A stretch of DNA of 64,000 nt from Sabellastarte sp. h YS-2021 (lineage: Eukaryota; Annelida; Polychaeta; Sabellida; Sabellidae), in assembly GCA_964017235.1 (NCBI GenBank), contig OZ024936.1:9586496-9650495 (forward strand), read 5' to 3'. Position numbers and translations under genes: made by a program. A model generated the notes under the pieces. That model ran no database searches. It was given only the letters and a program-made list of their open reading frames with translations, and had not been told where the DNA came from. Within the stretch, counting starts at the first letter, position 1. Each line of letters starts with the position of its first letter. Below are positions 55,085-64,000 of this stretch, piece by piece.

Positions 55085-56618
55085 TTATCTTGCTAGCTCA
55101 CCAGAGGGTGCAATCACCAAAGCTCTTGGAATTTTCTTGCAGTACTCATAGGTCACATCTGGCCATTCATTATGCAGAACTTCAGCGGGATACATGCTGT
55201 ATATGTTTAACAATGCAATGGATGCATTCAAAATAAATCAGCTTGGCAGTGGCTTAATGACTGCTTCCAGGTCTGAGTAGACATTGGGTGTCACTTGCCA
55301 AACTTGTTCTAAATCATCACTCAGTGCGCTAACACACAGTGATATGGTTGACTGGGAGGCTCTTCTTAATGCTGTGATTTGCAATGCTCCTATATTCACC
55401 TGAATGCCATCATGCCAGGCATAACATGAGTTTCCATACATCTTTTCTACGGCAGTTTTCTGTAGCTGCATAGCCTCAAATGCATTAGTAGGCACCAGGT
55501 TGTTGAACATACGTGTCTATCTTCTTCAATTCAAGTGAAGCTGGTGGTTCCTTGCTTGTCACAAAATATGGAAAAAACATACTTTCTCAGTGCTGTCCAC
55601 TGGATGGCAGATATAGACTTTCTCCATTATTTCCAGTACTACTCTTTCTTCCTCTTTTTTAAGCCCATATTGTCGCCATAGAACTTGCAGGAGTTCAATT
55701 GCCAACAGATCCTCCTCATCATACTGTCACCGCATCAGATCGATATTAGAGACATTCATGGATTGTATCAGGTTCCCAAAGATGGTGGCATCCTTGAGAT
55801 TGTGGTGAAAGCATGACTGCATGAGCTTTAGAAGGAAGTCTTTGTTATGAAAGGCATAATCCTCAAGGACAGGATTCTCCAGGAAGTGTAGTACATTCCC
55901 AGCAAAATGGTAATTTTCAAATGCTGACCTAAACGTCTTGATTTTCTCCTGTTGAAATAACTGTGTGCGCTTGAAATCCAATTCTTTGAAAAGTTTCTCC
56001 TAATCTGTAATCTAAAAAAAGTTCTTTTTTCTGGTTTAACATTAGTTTATAGGACTGGACCCATTTCTGTGGCAGATCCTGCACTTTCACCTTTGAAAGC
56101 AAATTCCTTGAGATGCCCCATGCCCTCAAATGTTTTGCTAGACACAAGAAATACCTCCATGTTGTCCTTTTTCTTCTGCAGTTAGGCTACCTGAGTTCTA
56201 GCCTCGTCATCCTCAGTGGGATGCGCATGCACAAACTCTGGCCTCTATAAAGTCCCTATTCTTCTGTATATCATCTGAACTCAGAACATCTGTGTGGGTG
56301 AGCACCAGGTGAACTTGGTTTTCAGGGTGGTATGCCAATGCATGGTGTAAAATGATGGTTGTATCATCAATGACTCGACTGATATCTGGGACAAGTGTGA
56401 CAGTGCCATTAGGAACAATGACTATGGGACTGGTTATCCTATATATATCATTGTCACTGTGATCAAAGAGCTGAATGGAATCTTTTGGATTTATCTCGAA
56501 GGTTTGGATGTCAGCAACTTACGTCCGATCGTCAATATGCACCAGGACAGCTGTCCCCTCAATGAGTGATTTCATCATACTGGACTCTCCTGCAGTTGTT
56601 AGGCCCAACAGCATTAGG
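55085..56618 (-). pseudogene. Degenerate Roc-COR (Roco family) GTPase pseudogene
   Basis: Minus-strand translation, with frame changes, gives a Roc GTPase followed by a COR domain. Seen: P-loop GLTTAGES at 56605-56582, where the essential GxxxxGKS lysine is Glu; a G3-like DHSD at 56464-56453, where DxxG would be expected; and a Roc-type G4 THTD at 56299-56288. COR-like stretches follow: LPQKWVQSYKLML, then LLQVLWRQYGLKKEEE, then YFVTSKEPP, then YAWHDGIQVNIGALQ. Breaks: in-frame TAA at 56521-56519; a frame change after 'FIEARV' near 56237; a TAA near 56182; further shifts near 56097, 56000 and 55582; a TGA near 55727; and a TGA at the end of 'KPLPS' (55238-55240). A polypyrimidine tract and AG (tcctgcttttcag) precede the first codon, suggesting an original exon start and so a non-processed copy. 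Roco proteins act as G-protein switches; this copy cannot encode one. No ankyrin, LRR, death or kinase domain was found nearby. Confidence 0.75.
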
Positions 56619-57139
56619 CTGAAAAGCAGGAACAATAACAAGGTAATAAGTGGATGTCAAACATGCTATTCAAATACTTTCAAAATGATATCTATCACAT
56701 TTATATGTGGTCAAAGATAAAAATTACAGGGCTAATTCTAGTTTGTGAAAATTCTTTAAAATGTAAGTTAATTTAAGACATGTTAGATGTGTTACATAAT
56801 TTTAATTGTGATATTTTTAAAATGGTGGTAAGGTCTTGTCTGCATTTCATCACTAAAAATCCCTTTGAATATGTATTTTCGGATGTACTCAACAGGTTTT
56901 TGAAATTACTATGCTCCACATGTCATTTATCAGAGCCCTGACTTTGGATACTCTATTTTTGTGGCGATTGTGATACAACATTGAGGAAATGACGAATGTA
57001 GATGCCTTTCGCAAGTTATCAGATTCAAACTGATACGTCATGAAATGAAATGACAATTTTAATGAAATTAACCACTTTTACACAAAGAAATGGTAAAAGG
57101 ACAGAATATATATTTAAGCATGTACAAAGTCACGTGCAA
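56619..57139. other. Presumed intron or upstream flank of the pseudogene; no gene seen
   Basis: Upstream of the acceptor at 56619-56620 I find no further Roco-like exon (no LRR, ankyrin or repeat-like peptide) on the minus strand. The sequence is AT-rich and unique. Confidence 0.4.
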
Positions 57140-57660
57140 TGAAGCGATGATCCCCTGATGATTTTGTGTTAACCAGATGATCACTACTTTTTCTGGTTCC
57201 CAGCACGTTATCTTGTGACCACAACAGCAACTGGTGGTCACTCCTTTACAAAAGGTGATCACCAGCTGATGTGGTGCACACTAGATAAATATGTGAGCAC
57301 TAGATGTAGTGATGGCAATGAGATCATCTTGGGATCACAACAAAAATAAATGGTTATCACTTTATATAGTGGTGCCCAGAACTTATTATGTTGTGATCAC
57401 CATATGATTTAGTGATCACCAGGCGATGATCACCACATCATCTAGTGAGCATGACATTATCTAATGAGCACAAGATTATCTGGTGTTCACCTCATCTTCT
57501 GATCACCACAGCTAAATAAGTCATGAGTACCCGATCATCTAGTGATCGGAAGAAAATCAGTGGCCATCACCACATCATCTGGTGATCACTACTTAATAAT
57601 GAAGTTGTGATCACAAGATCTTCTTGTTCCCATTAAATCTTCCAGTGATCACCCTTTAAT
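57140..57660. repeat. Diverged minisatellite rich in TGATCA palindromes
   Basis: Variants of 'catcatctggtgatcacca' recur irregularly every roughly 20-35 bases. The palindrome TGATCA occurs about eight times between 57,250 and 57,660, often as 'tgatcacca' next to 'gatgat' or 'catcatct'. Copies are too diverged for a fixed period, so this is an old array. It contains no plausible gene. Confidence 0.7.
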
Positions 57661-58321
57661 AACTTTTTTCTTGAGATCTCCAGGTTGGTCATCACAAAGT
57701 AAGAAGTGCTCACACAATGTTTTGTATGATCACATCCATATAAAAATCACAATGTCCTATGCATATGGTAGCCAAAATAAATTCACAGTATACTGCATAT
57801 TTCTTCAACATTTCCGCGTGGATTTTGATGCAACTAGTAGAAGCTCTGTACAAATACCATTGCAACGATGTAGAGAACTTAATTGAAATAGTTGAAGATA
57901 TATCACAATAGAAGGCAATGAAAGAAAAATCTGCTGCAATATACGTATCTCTGGCCACTACTTACTTGTGAATACAGTATCCTTAATATTTAATCCAGCA
58001 TTTCTGAACAGGATTTCAGTGCTACAAAAAACAAGCAGAAATTCTATAAAAACAACCTTTCTAATGATGCATATCTCAGACTTGTATCTTACATAGGTGA
58101 TCAGATATCAACCAAGAATGGAGGTATTTAATCAGCCGTGACATATTGTTGTGAATTTTTATATTAGAATAATGTAATTATAGACTATGACAGGCTATTT
58201 TACTAAAGATAAGCTATTGAACTAAAGTTGCACTCTGATAGTACATATAGTCTAAATAAAGCAGAACTGTAACTGTAATGGGCAGAGAGACCACAGCAAC
58301 AAAATAGGATGGCTGCAACCA

Positions 58322-58406
58322 CAGATTGACTGTAACCGTAGATTGGCCGTAACTGTAGACTGACCGCAACCGTAGATTGTCAGTGACCGTAACTTGGCCA
58401 TAACCA
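58322..58406. repeat. 17-bp minisatellite, five copies
   Basis: Consecutive 17-mers: cagattgactgtaaccg (58322), tagattggccgtaactg (58339), tagactgaccgcaaccg (58356), tagattgtcagtgaccg (58373) and taacttggccataacca (58390). Consensus is near 'tagattggccgtaaccg'. The array lies in a roughly 780-bp insertion-like gap within the larger diverged tandem family. Confidence 0.85.
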
Positions 58407-59028
58407 TAGAGGCCATTAGCCGTAGCCACATTGAATGGTGTATGTGGTGTATTTATGTTCAAGTAAAAGGTTGCAAAGTTTGGTTGGTATTGTTGTGTCT
58501 GCAAGTTGCGGCCAGGCCGTAAATACAAATGTGACCTTGCTGTCAAATTTGCCTATACAAGGCAGAGCATTTCACTGTAGAGAAGTGTGTACAATGGGTT
58601 TCTGACTTGAGAAGTGAAAACAGAAGAGTGTAGAATGTATATCTGACTAGGGGAGTGTGAGCAGAAAATAGGTCTCTGAGTTGAAATGTGAAATACAGTG
58701 TTGTGAGGACATCTTGTAAATATTTGTACATAAACATGTGTAAAGAAGTATAATTAAAAGATAGTTAGAAACTTTTAGCCTTTCTTTTGAAACTGTGTAG
58801 TCATGTTCTAAGGCGCAAAACAAGAAACTTTCCACTCGAAAAAATTCCCTTAACAATATATACTTGGTCACCAGTAAATGGAAAGTTCGATGTTTAACAC
58901 ACAATGTTCTCTACCATTTCTTCGTACATTTTAATACAACAAACAGACGAGCAGAAGCTGTGTAAACATAACTTTCTTATGATGTGTAACATATACTTAT
59001 AAGTTACAGAATTAGTCAAATAGTTGTA

Positions 59029-59075
59029 ACAATTTTGTACTTTACAATTTTGTACAGTACAATTTTGTACTTAAG
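59029..59075. repeat. 15-bp direct repeat, three copies
   Basis: The string 'acaattttgtac' occurs three times at 15-base spacing, separated by 'ttt' and 'agt'. Confidence 0.75.
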
Positions 59076-59850
59076 TTTATCTAAGAACTCTAAGAAGAGT
59101 CAGTAATTATAGAAACATGAATTTTTAACTTGTCATTACTCTGCCATATCTTCATGGATTTTCATGAAACAAAAAAGAACAGAAATACACATTTGTAGGT
59201 TACATGATTAGTGATATGTTAGTGAAGAATGTGAAGAAGCTGGGATACTTGTCAGTGGTTGTCAGTGAATATACAAACTTAATGTTTAACTAGAGATTTC
59301 TCCGCCATTTTTGCAGGAATTTTAATGCAACAAAAACGAGCAGAAACTCTGTTATACAATATCTTTTTAAAGATGTATAGGACATGTTTCTAGGGTTACA
59401 AAGTTAACTAAATATCGCTCAAGAATTTGAAAAGAAAATCAGACGTAATACATATCTGTGGCCACCACATAACAGTGAATACAAAATTTGTTTAATTGAT
59501 CTTGTGTTTACTGTGTCATTTTTGACATGGATTAAAATACAAGCAATAATAGCCTAAACTGTGTAAATACACCTCTCTAACTATGTATAGGACATATCTA
59601 TCACTATCTAGGTAATGAAATATTATTAAAAGAATTGAAAAAACATCAGATATGTTACATTTCCTGGGTCACCCGTAAATATAAAAAAATTTATTTAAAA
59701 AAGTAAATTGACAGGTTTTGAACACTAACGTCTATTTGTGATTATTCTGCCATTTCTAATGTCAGTAAAACTCTGTAAAGCATACCTTTCTTATAACATG
59801 TACAACATATTTGCAGCTTACATAGTGCATGATATATGTACTGTAACAAA

Positions 59851-60119
59851 AGGCACTTATTTACAAATTATTAATACTAATTAATAAAGTAAGTTGCACG
59901 GAGAAAATCAAACATAATAAAATCTTACACATTCACACAGCAACTTGTTTACTGAGTCAAATTTGTGATATTATGCTTTCATTTACAGTGCGGTAACAGA
60001 AACAAAATCCTGAAAAAAATGGTGAAAAAGTTTGATTACGTAGTCTGTGGGTTTGTCTTAGCCTTGCTTAAGGCTCAAATTTGCATGATATCTTTTCAAA
60101 CATGCACACAGATATATAG
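59851..60119. other. No recognised feature
   Basis: AT-rich. A 61-codon plus-strand frame (59965-60150) runs into the adjacent 11-bp repeat and has no recognisable similarity; it is not called as a gene. Confidence 0.4.
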
Positions 60120-60152
60120 CACTCATAAAGCACTCATAAAGCATTCATAAAG
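60120..60152. repeat. 11-bp direct repeat, three copies
   Basis: cactcataaag, cactcataaag, cattcataaag in tandem, followed by a partial 'cac'. Confidence 0.85.
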
Positions 60153-62425
60153 CACATGTTAAGAGATAGAACTTTATTCTCTTAGCTGTATGTTGCTATA
60201 AAATTCAGTACATGTATGAGTACATTATAGAAACCGAAACTTCATCATCTGAACTGAAAAAGTTCCCTAACTGTAAAGAAAGTTGAGCCTTTAGCAAGTC
60301 TAGGTTTCTGTGTGTAATACTCTAGCACAGCATCAAGTCCTTGTAACAATACTTCTACTGGTGGTTGTTCTAGCTTTGACCATCCACATTTTTCCTTCAA
60401 CATGTTGTAGGTATTTTTTATTAAAACACTTTCGTCCCAAAACCTTCACACTTGAATTGATGGAAAAATCAAAGTCTTCATTTGGAAACGACTGAATATT
60501 TTAAAGAGTGGGGCTATCATATAATATGAGACAGTCTGTCTGAGAAACATCACCCAAATATTAAGTATTTTACATTGTTTAAAACCTAAAGCTTTGATTT
60601 CCAATATTACTTAATTAGGCGACTTTTTCCTTTGGATGTTGCTGTTAAGTTTCTTAATTTTAAGATATCATATATATACTAATCTTCTGGTTTCAATAGC
60701 TATAGACAAGCATTTCACACATAATAAGAAATAATGTATTGGTTGTCTCAATAAATTTACTCAAATATTGAGTATTTTACATGAATTATAACATTGTGTT
60801 GTTGATCAAGAGATTATTTTTTGTGAATGTTGCAGCAAAGAGAATAACTTTTAAGATATCTTCCATTTTGGTTCTAACTTAAATAGCTCTGTACAAGCAT
60901 TCTACACAAAATAAAGGACTGATTGGTATTTGTCTCATTAAAATTACCCCAACATTAAGTACGTTTTACAAAGGTTGTAACATAGCTTTGATTGCCTAAT
61001 TTTAAGTTATCTGACAATTTTTTTCCTGGATGTTTCTGCTCAGTATTTTACTTTTTAAAACATCCCATACTTATTTACTGCTTCATATAGTTAAAGACTA
61101 CCATTCTACACATAATAAGAGATAGTTCAGTGTTTGATAAAAATCACCCAAATATTAAGTTATTTGCACAGTTTCTTTAAATAACCCAGTGGAATCCCAG
61201 TGTAATTTAACTGGGCGTGTTTTTAGTGGAAGTTCCTGCTCGGTATCTTATTTTAAGACACCTTGACCTTGCTTAAATAACTTTAAGCAATCTTTTTGTA
61301 ACATGATAAATAGAAATTTACATTTATCCCATTAAAATCACCGAGATATTTAGTATTTTATATCTATTGCAATAGTGCTTGTACAATCACATGCTTTGAT
61401 TTCCAGTGTTATTTAACTGTACGAATATTTCCGTGAATGTTGATGTTAAGTTTCTTTATTTTAAGAACACTCCTAGTTTCTTGTTTAAATAACTATTGAC
61501 AAGTACTCTAGACATAACAAGGGACATCTAGTTGGTTGTGTTATTAAAACCACCCAAACATTAAGTAATTTGTAGGGATTAGAACATCGAGTTTGCTTTC
61601 ATAGTCTTATCTAAATGAACGATTTTTCCGTGGATATTTCAGCTAAGGATCATATTTTTAAGATATCTTAGATTTTAATGTAAACAGCTATAGCCGAGCA
61701 TTCTATGCATAATAAGGTACAATTTGCTTTTTGTTACCCAAATACTAAGTATTTTATATGAATTGCAACATATTCTTTGACATCCCAGTGCTATTCAATT
61801 GGGTGATTTTTTTCTGTGGATATCCCTGTTCACTTACTTACTTTTAAGACATCTTGTACTAGATTTCCAATTTAAGTAGCTGCAGAAAGGCAACCTACAC
61901 AAAATAAGGGACAACTTGCTGTTCATTTGACTTAAAATCACCAAATAGAAAGTACCTTACATGAATTATAACATAACATTTGCGTTTCTAAGTGTTATTT
62001 TGGCCATCTTTCTGTTAATGGTACTGTTTTAATACCTTATTAAAAATCTTCTACTTAATATGCAGTTCAAAAAAGTTACAAACGAGCATTCTGCACATAA
62101 AAGAAAACATGGTGGTGTTCCCATTAAAATAACCCAAATATTGAGAATGAAACATTCATTGCAACATAGCCTTTGTTTCCCACTGTTATTTAATTAACTG
62201 ATTTTCTCCATTCTTACTGCTGATCAGTATATTCTTTTAAAACATCTTCTGTTCAGTTTTAGTTGAAATAGCGATACATTATTCTACTAATAATAAACGA
62301 CAATTAGGCATTTGTTTCATTAAAATCGCCCAAATATTAGATATTTTACAGGAATTTCCTTTAAAAAATCTTAGTGCATAGTGTAAGCAGCTACAGATGG
62401 ACATTCTATATGGAACAGGAAACAA

Positions 62426-62823
62426 CCCAGATAGCATTCCGCCGTCGGACCAACGTTGGCTATTGGTCGCATGGTTGGCAGATATTGCCGACGTTGGGCC
62501 GACGTTGGCTTGCCAACCAACACTCAGGTTAGATGTCTATATTTTGCCAACGTTGGGCCAACGTTGGGCCAACGTTGGGCCAACGGCGAATTTTTATTCA
62601 AGATGGCGGCGAGCAATAATAGGGGATTTGGGGTAACTTAGAAAAAATATTTATTATGGTATGTCTAAAAATGATATTTCAGTGAGCCCACAAATTTTAA
62701 CTAACCATTTAACAATTTTACACATAAAAATAATATTCTCATTAAAAATTCACACTACAAAAGTTATCAATGAACATCATCTGATTGGCTGATGCTCGGT
62801 CCGACGGTGGAATGCTATCTGGG
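62426..62823. mobile_element. 398-bp MITE with 25-bp terminal inverted repeats
   Basis: The left end begins CCCAGATAGCATTCC and continues gccgtcggacc. The right end is its reverse complement with one mismatch (the inner part reads ggtccgacggtgg before aatgctatctggg). It interrupts a copy of the 197-bp tandem family, where 'ggacaacttg' of other copies is split into 'aaacaa' and 'aacttg'. The target duplication is therefore only 2-3 bp (aa or aac). Internally it holds a short array of 'gggccaacgtt' words (about 62549-62585), which are self-complementary. No transposase is encoded, so it would be mobilised in trans. Superfamily not assigned. Confidence 0.8.
62510..62586. repeat. Palindromic micro-array of gggccaacgtt inside the MITE
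   Basis: The word 'ccaacgttgggccaacg' is repeated with a period near 13 bases. Each copy contains both aacgtt and ttgggccaa palindromes, so a single strand could fold in several registers. Confidence 0.75.
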
Positions 62824-63150
62824 AACTTGATTGTTTTGTGTTAAAATCAACCAATCATCAAGTATTTCACCTAGCTTGTAATATAACCTTTGATATAACC
62901 CATAATTTAACTGTTCATTATTAGTGGATGTTGCTGCTAAGTATCTAATGTGAAAGCTATCTTGCATGTTATATTCTAGTTTAAATAGCTATAGAGAAGC
63001 ATTCTACAAATACTAACCGACAATTTTGGTGGTTATTTCTTTAAAATTACCACAATATTCATTATATTGCACAGATTATGACATAGCCTTTGTTGTAGCA
63101 GGTTTATACAATTAGACGATTGTTTCTATGAATTTAAATACCACTCAATA

Positions 63151-63815
63151 TAGCTGAGGCAATATTTAGGCATCTTTAGACAATTTTTAGGAAATATTTA
63201 GGCAATTTTCTGTATCATCCAATGGATCTGAACTTCAGAAATACCTTATAAAAATGGTACTTTACATTTAAAACGGTTTTTAAATTATATTTAGTTCAAC
63301 TGATCACAACTTCAACATCTTTCTGTTTCATGTTATTTGGACACATATATCAATTTATATTAACGTATTAATGGTCACCAACATTTGTGAAATTCAGCGG
63401 CAGAATTTTCATCTATTTTTTCATCTATTCAGTCTATTTGACTGACCTGTTTTACCTAGTTCACGTTATTCAAAGCTTCACGTGATACATGTGAGCTGAC
63501 AACATGTAACTCGTACGGAACTTATTTTTTGGATTTTTGGATCAATGAGTTTATAATGTTTATAATGTTTCTTAATTCAAGATTCATATTTGGATAGGAC
63601 ACAAAATATTTGAAAATCCTCTCACGTTCAAGGCTAATATGTACATTGCTTGTGAAGCAGGCAGAATGGCTATATGGATTGGTTTGTCTTGAAGAAAAAT
63701 TTAAATACAAATTGCCATAACGAATCGAAAAGGTTTAATTAGGAATTCATGGATTAAAAGAACATAAAACCATGGTTCCACTTAAAATATTCGAAAAGAT
63801 GAATGGATTTCATAG
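63151..63815. other. No recognised gene or repeat
   Basis: AT-rich unique sequence. A 62-codon minus-strand frame (63522-63710) has no recognisable similarity. Confidence 0.4.
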
Positions 63816-64000
63816 AAAATTACTGATAATTACTACTACTGGTAAACAAGACATGTTTTAATTTGGGGTACACTTACTAAAATCCAAATTTTCAATTTGA
63901 CACTTTCTTGTACGTGTTTTGCCATAAAATTGACACAGTAAATGTAAAAATTACTGATAATTACTACTACTGGTAAACAAGACATGTTTTAATTTGGGGT
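63816..64000. repeat. 131-bp direct repeat at the right window edge
   Basis: Bases 63816-63869 (from 'aaaattactgataattac' to 'tttaatttggggt') recur identically at 63947-64000, where the window ends. The repeat distance is 131 bases. This could be the first unit and a partial second unit of a further tandem array, or a simple duplication. Confidence 0.85.

Larger units (their letters stand above)
57780..59850. repeat. Old diverged tandem family, about 170-240 bp spacing
   Basis: A recurring block reads 'gccattt..tggattttaatgcaac', then 'gagcagaaactctgtaaa', 'ctttctaatgatgtatag', 'ttacataggtaatgagatat' and 'atctgtggccacc'. Anchors lie near 57,813, 57,999, 58,912, 59,144, 59,311, 59,513 and 59,752. 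Homology is obvious in word order, but identity between copies is modest. The gap from about 58,120 to 58,900 contains unrelated sequence including the 17-bp minisatellite. Short frames here are not conserved between copies. Confidence 0.65.
60500..63150. repeat. Old tandem family with about 197-bp period, roughly 12 copies
   Basis: The word 'tcacccaaatattaag' and variants mark the start of copies at 60551, 60759, 60946, 61145, 61339, 61551, 61736, 61939, 62131, 62327, 62848 and 63049. Intervals are 185-212 bases except 62327-62848. Each copy then has 'tattttacatgaattgtaac', 'tttgatttcccagtgttatt', 'tggatgttgctgctaag', 'ttttaagatatctt', 'aaatagctatagacaagc' and 'attctacacataataag'. Copies are strongly diverged from each other, so the array is much older than the 4.38-kb macrosatellite. 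The 521-base interval is explained by the 398-bp MITE inside it plus a shortened copy of about 123 bases. No coding potential was seen. Confidence 0.85.

Noticed and set aside
56519-56529. 'acgtaagt' in the Roc region as a real 5' splice site that would avoid the TAA
   Set aside because: The Roc-like reading frame continues in phase directly after it (VADIQTFEI and so on), so the sequence behind it is exon-derived. The TAA is better read as a disabling mutation.
57671-58904. Several 64-110 codon frames on both strands in the diverged tandem family
   Set aside because: The frames are not conserved between copies of the family and include minisatellite sequence. No domain was recognised.
62397-62641. 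Two overlapping plus-strand frames of 61-79 codons with repeated 'VGPTLGQRWAN' peptides
   Set aside because: They are translations of the palindromic gggccaacgtt array inside the MITE.

Overview
This window looks like nuclear DNA of a marine or freshwater invertebrate, most likely a bivalve mollusc. The evidence is AT-rich non-coding sequence dense in interspersed repeats of a type common in bivalves: blocks with 'aaaatggccgcc', 'tctcccacc' hairpins and runs of 'aaggtcaaggtcac'. There is also a tRNA-derived SINE, small inverted-repeat transposons, and one decayed Roc-COR (Roco family) GTPase, a family that is expanded in bivalves as I recall it. Species was not determined. No bacterial gene, operon, CRISPR array or rRNA gene was seen, and there is no intact protein-coding gene that I can defend.

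Region 1 (1 to about 52,893) is one long head-to-tail macrosatellite. It holds twelve complete units of 4380-4389 bp plus a 275-bp partial unit at the right edge, and it runs off the left edge of the window. Copies are nearly identical by eye: scattered single-base differences plus changing homopolymer lengths. Each unit is a frozen composite of older repeats. Map relative to unit 1 (1-4380): end of an interspersed bivalve-type module (1-240); tRNA-like SINE on the minus strand (about 390-620); short TA/CA tract (about 880-900); perfect hairpin (1144-1160); hAT-like MITE with 5-bp target duplication (1857-2101); three degenerate about 120-140 bp modules carrying AGGTCA-type half-sites (about 2400-2830); hairpins at 2839-2858, 3362-3387 and 3582-3600; start of the next interspersed module with a 'tctcccacc' hairpin (4252 on). 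All open frames inside the unit (up to 116 codons) look like chance frames in repeat DNA. Shared variants show that units are not simply ordered by age: unit 1 matches unit 3, and unit 6 matches unit 8, better than either matches its neighbour.

Region 2 (52,894-56,640) is single-copy flank. It begins with a diverged relative of the array's own module (about 53,020-53,185). An unrecognised possible exon lies at 54,057-54,380 (minus). A clearly broken Roc-COR GTPase pseudogene lies at 55,085-56,618 (minus).

Region 3 (about 57,140-64,000) is made mostly of old, diverged tandem repeats: a TGATCA-rich minisatellite, a 17-bp minisatellite, a 170-240 bp family (57,780-59,850) and a roughly 197-bp family (60,500-63,150). 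The last is split by a 398-bp MITE with 25-bp terminal inverted repeats. At the very end a 131-bp direct repeat begins, possibly another array. The locus as a whole looks like gene-poor, repeat-built, probably heterochromatic DNA in which young and old tandem arrays sit side by side.
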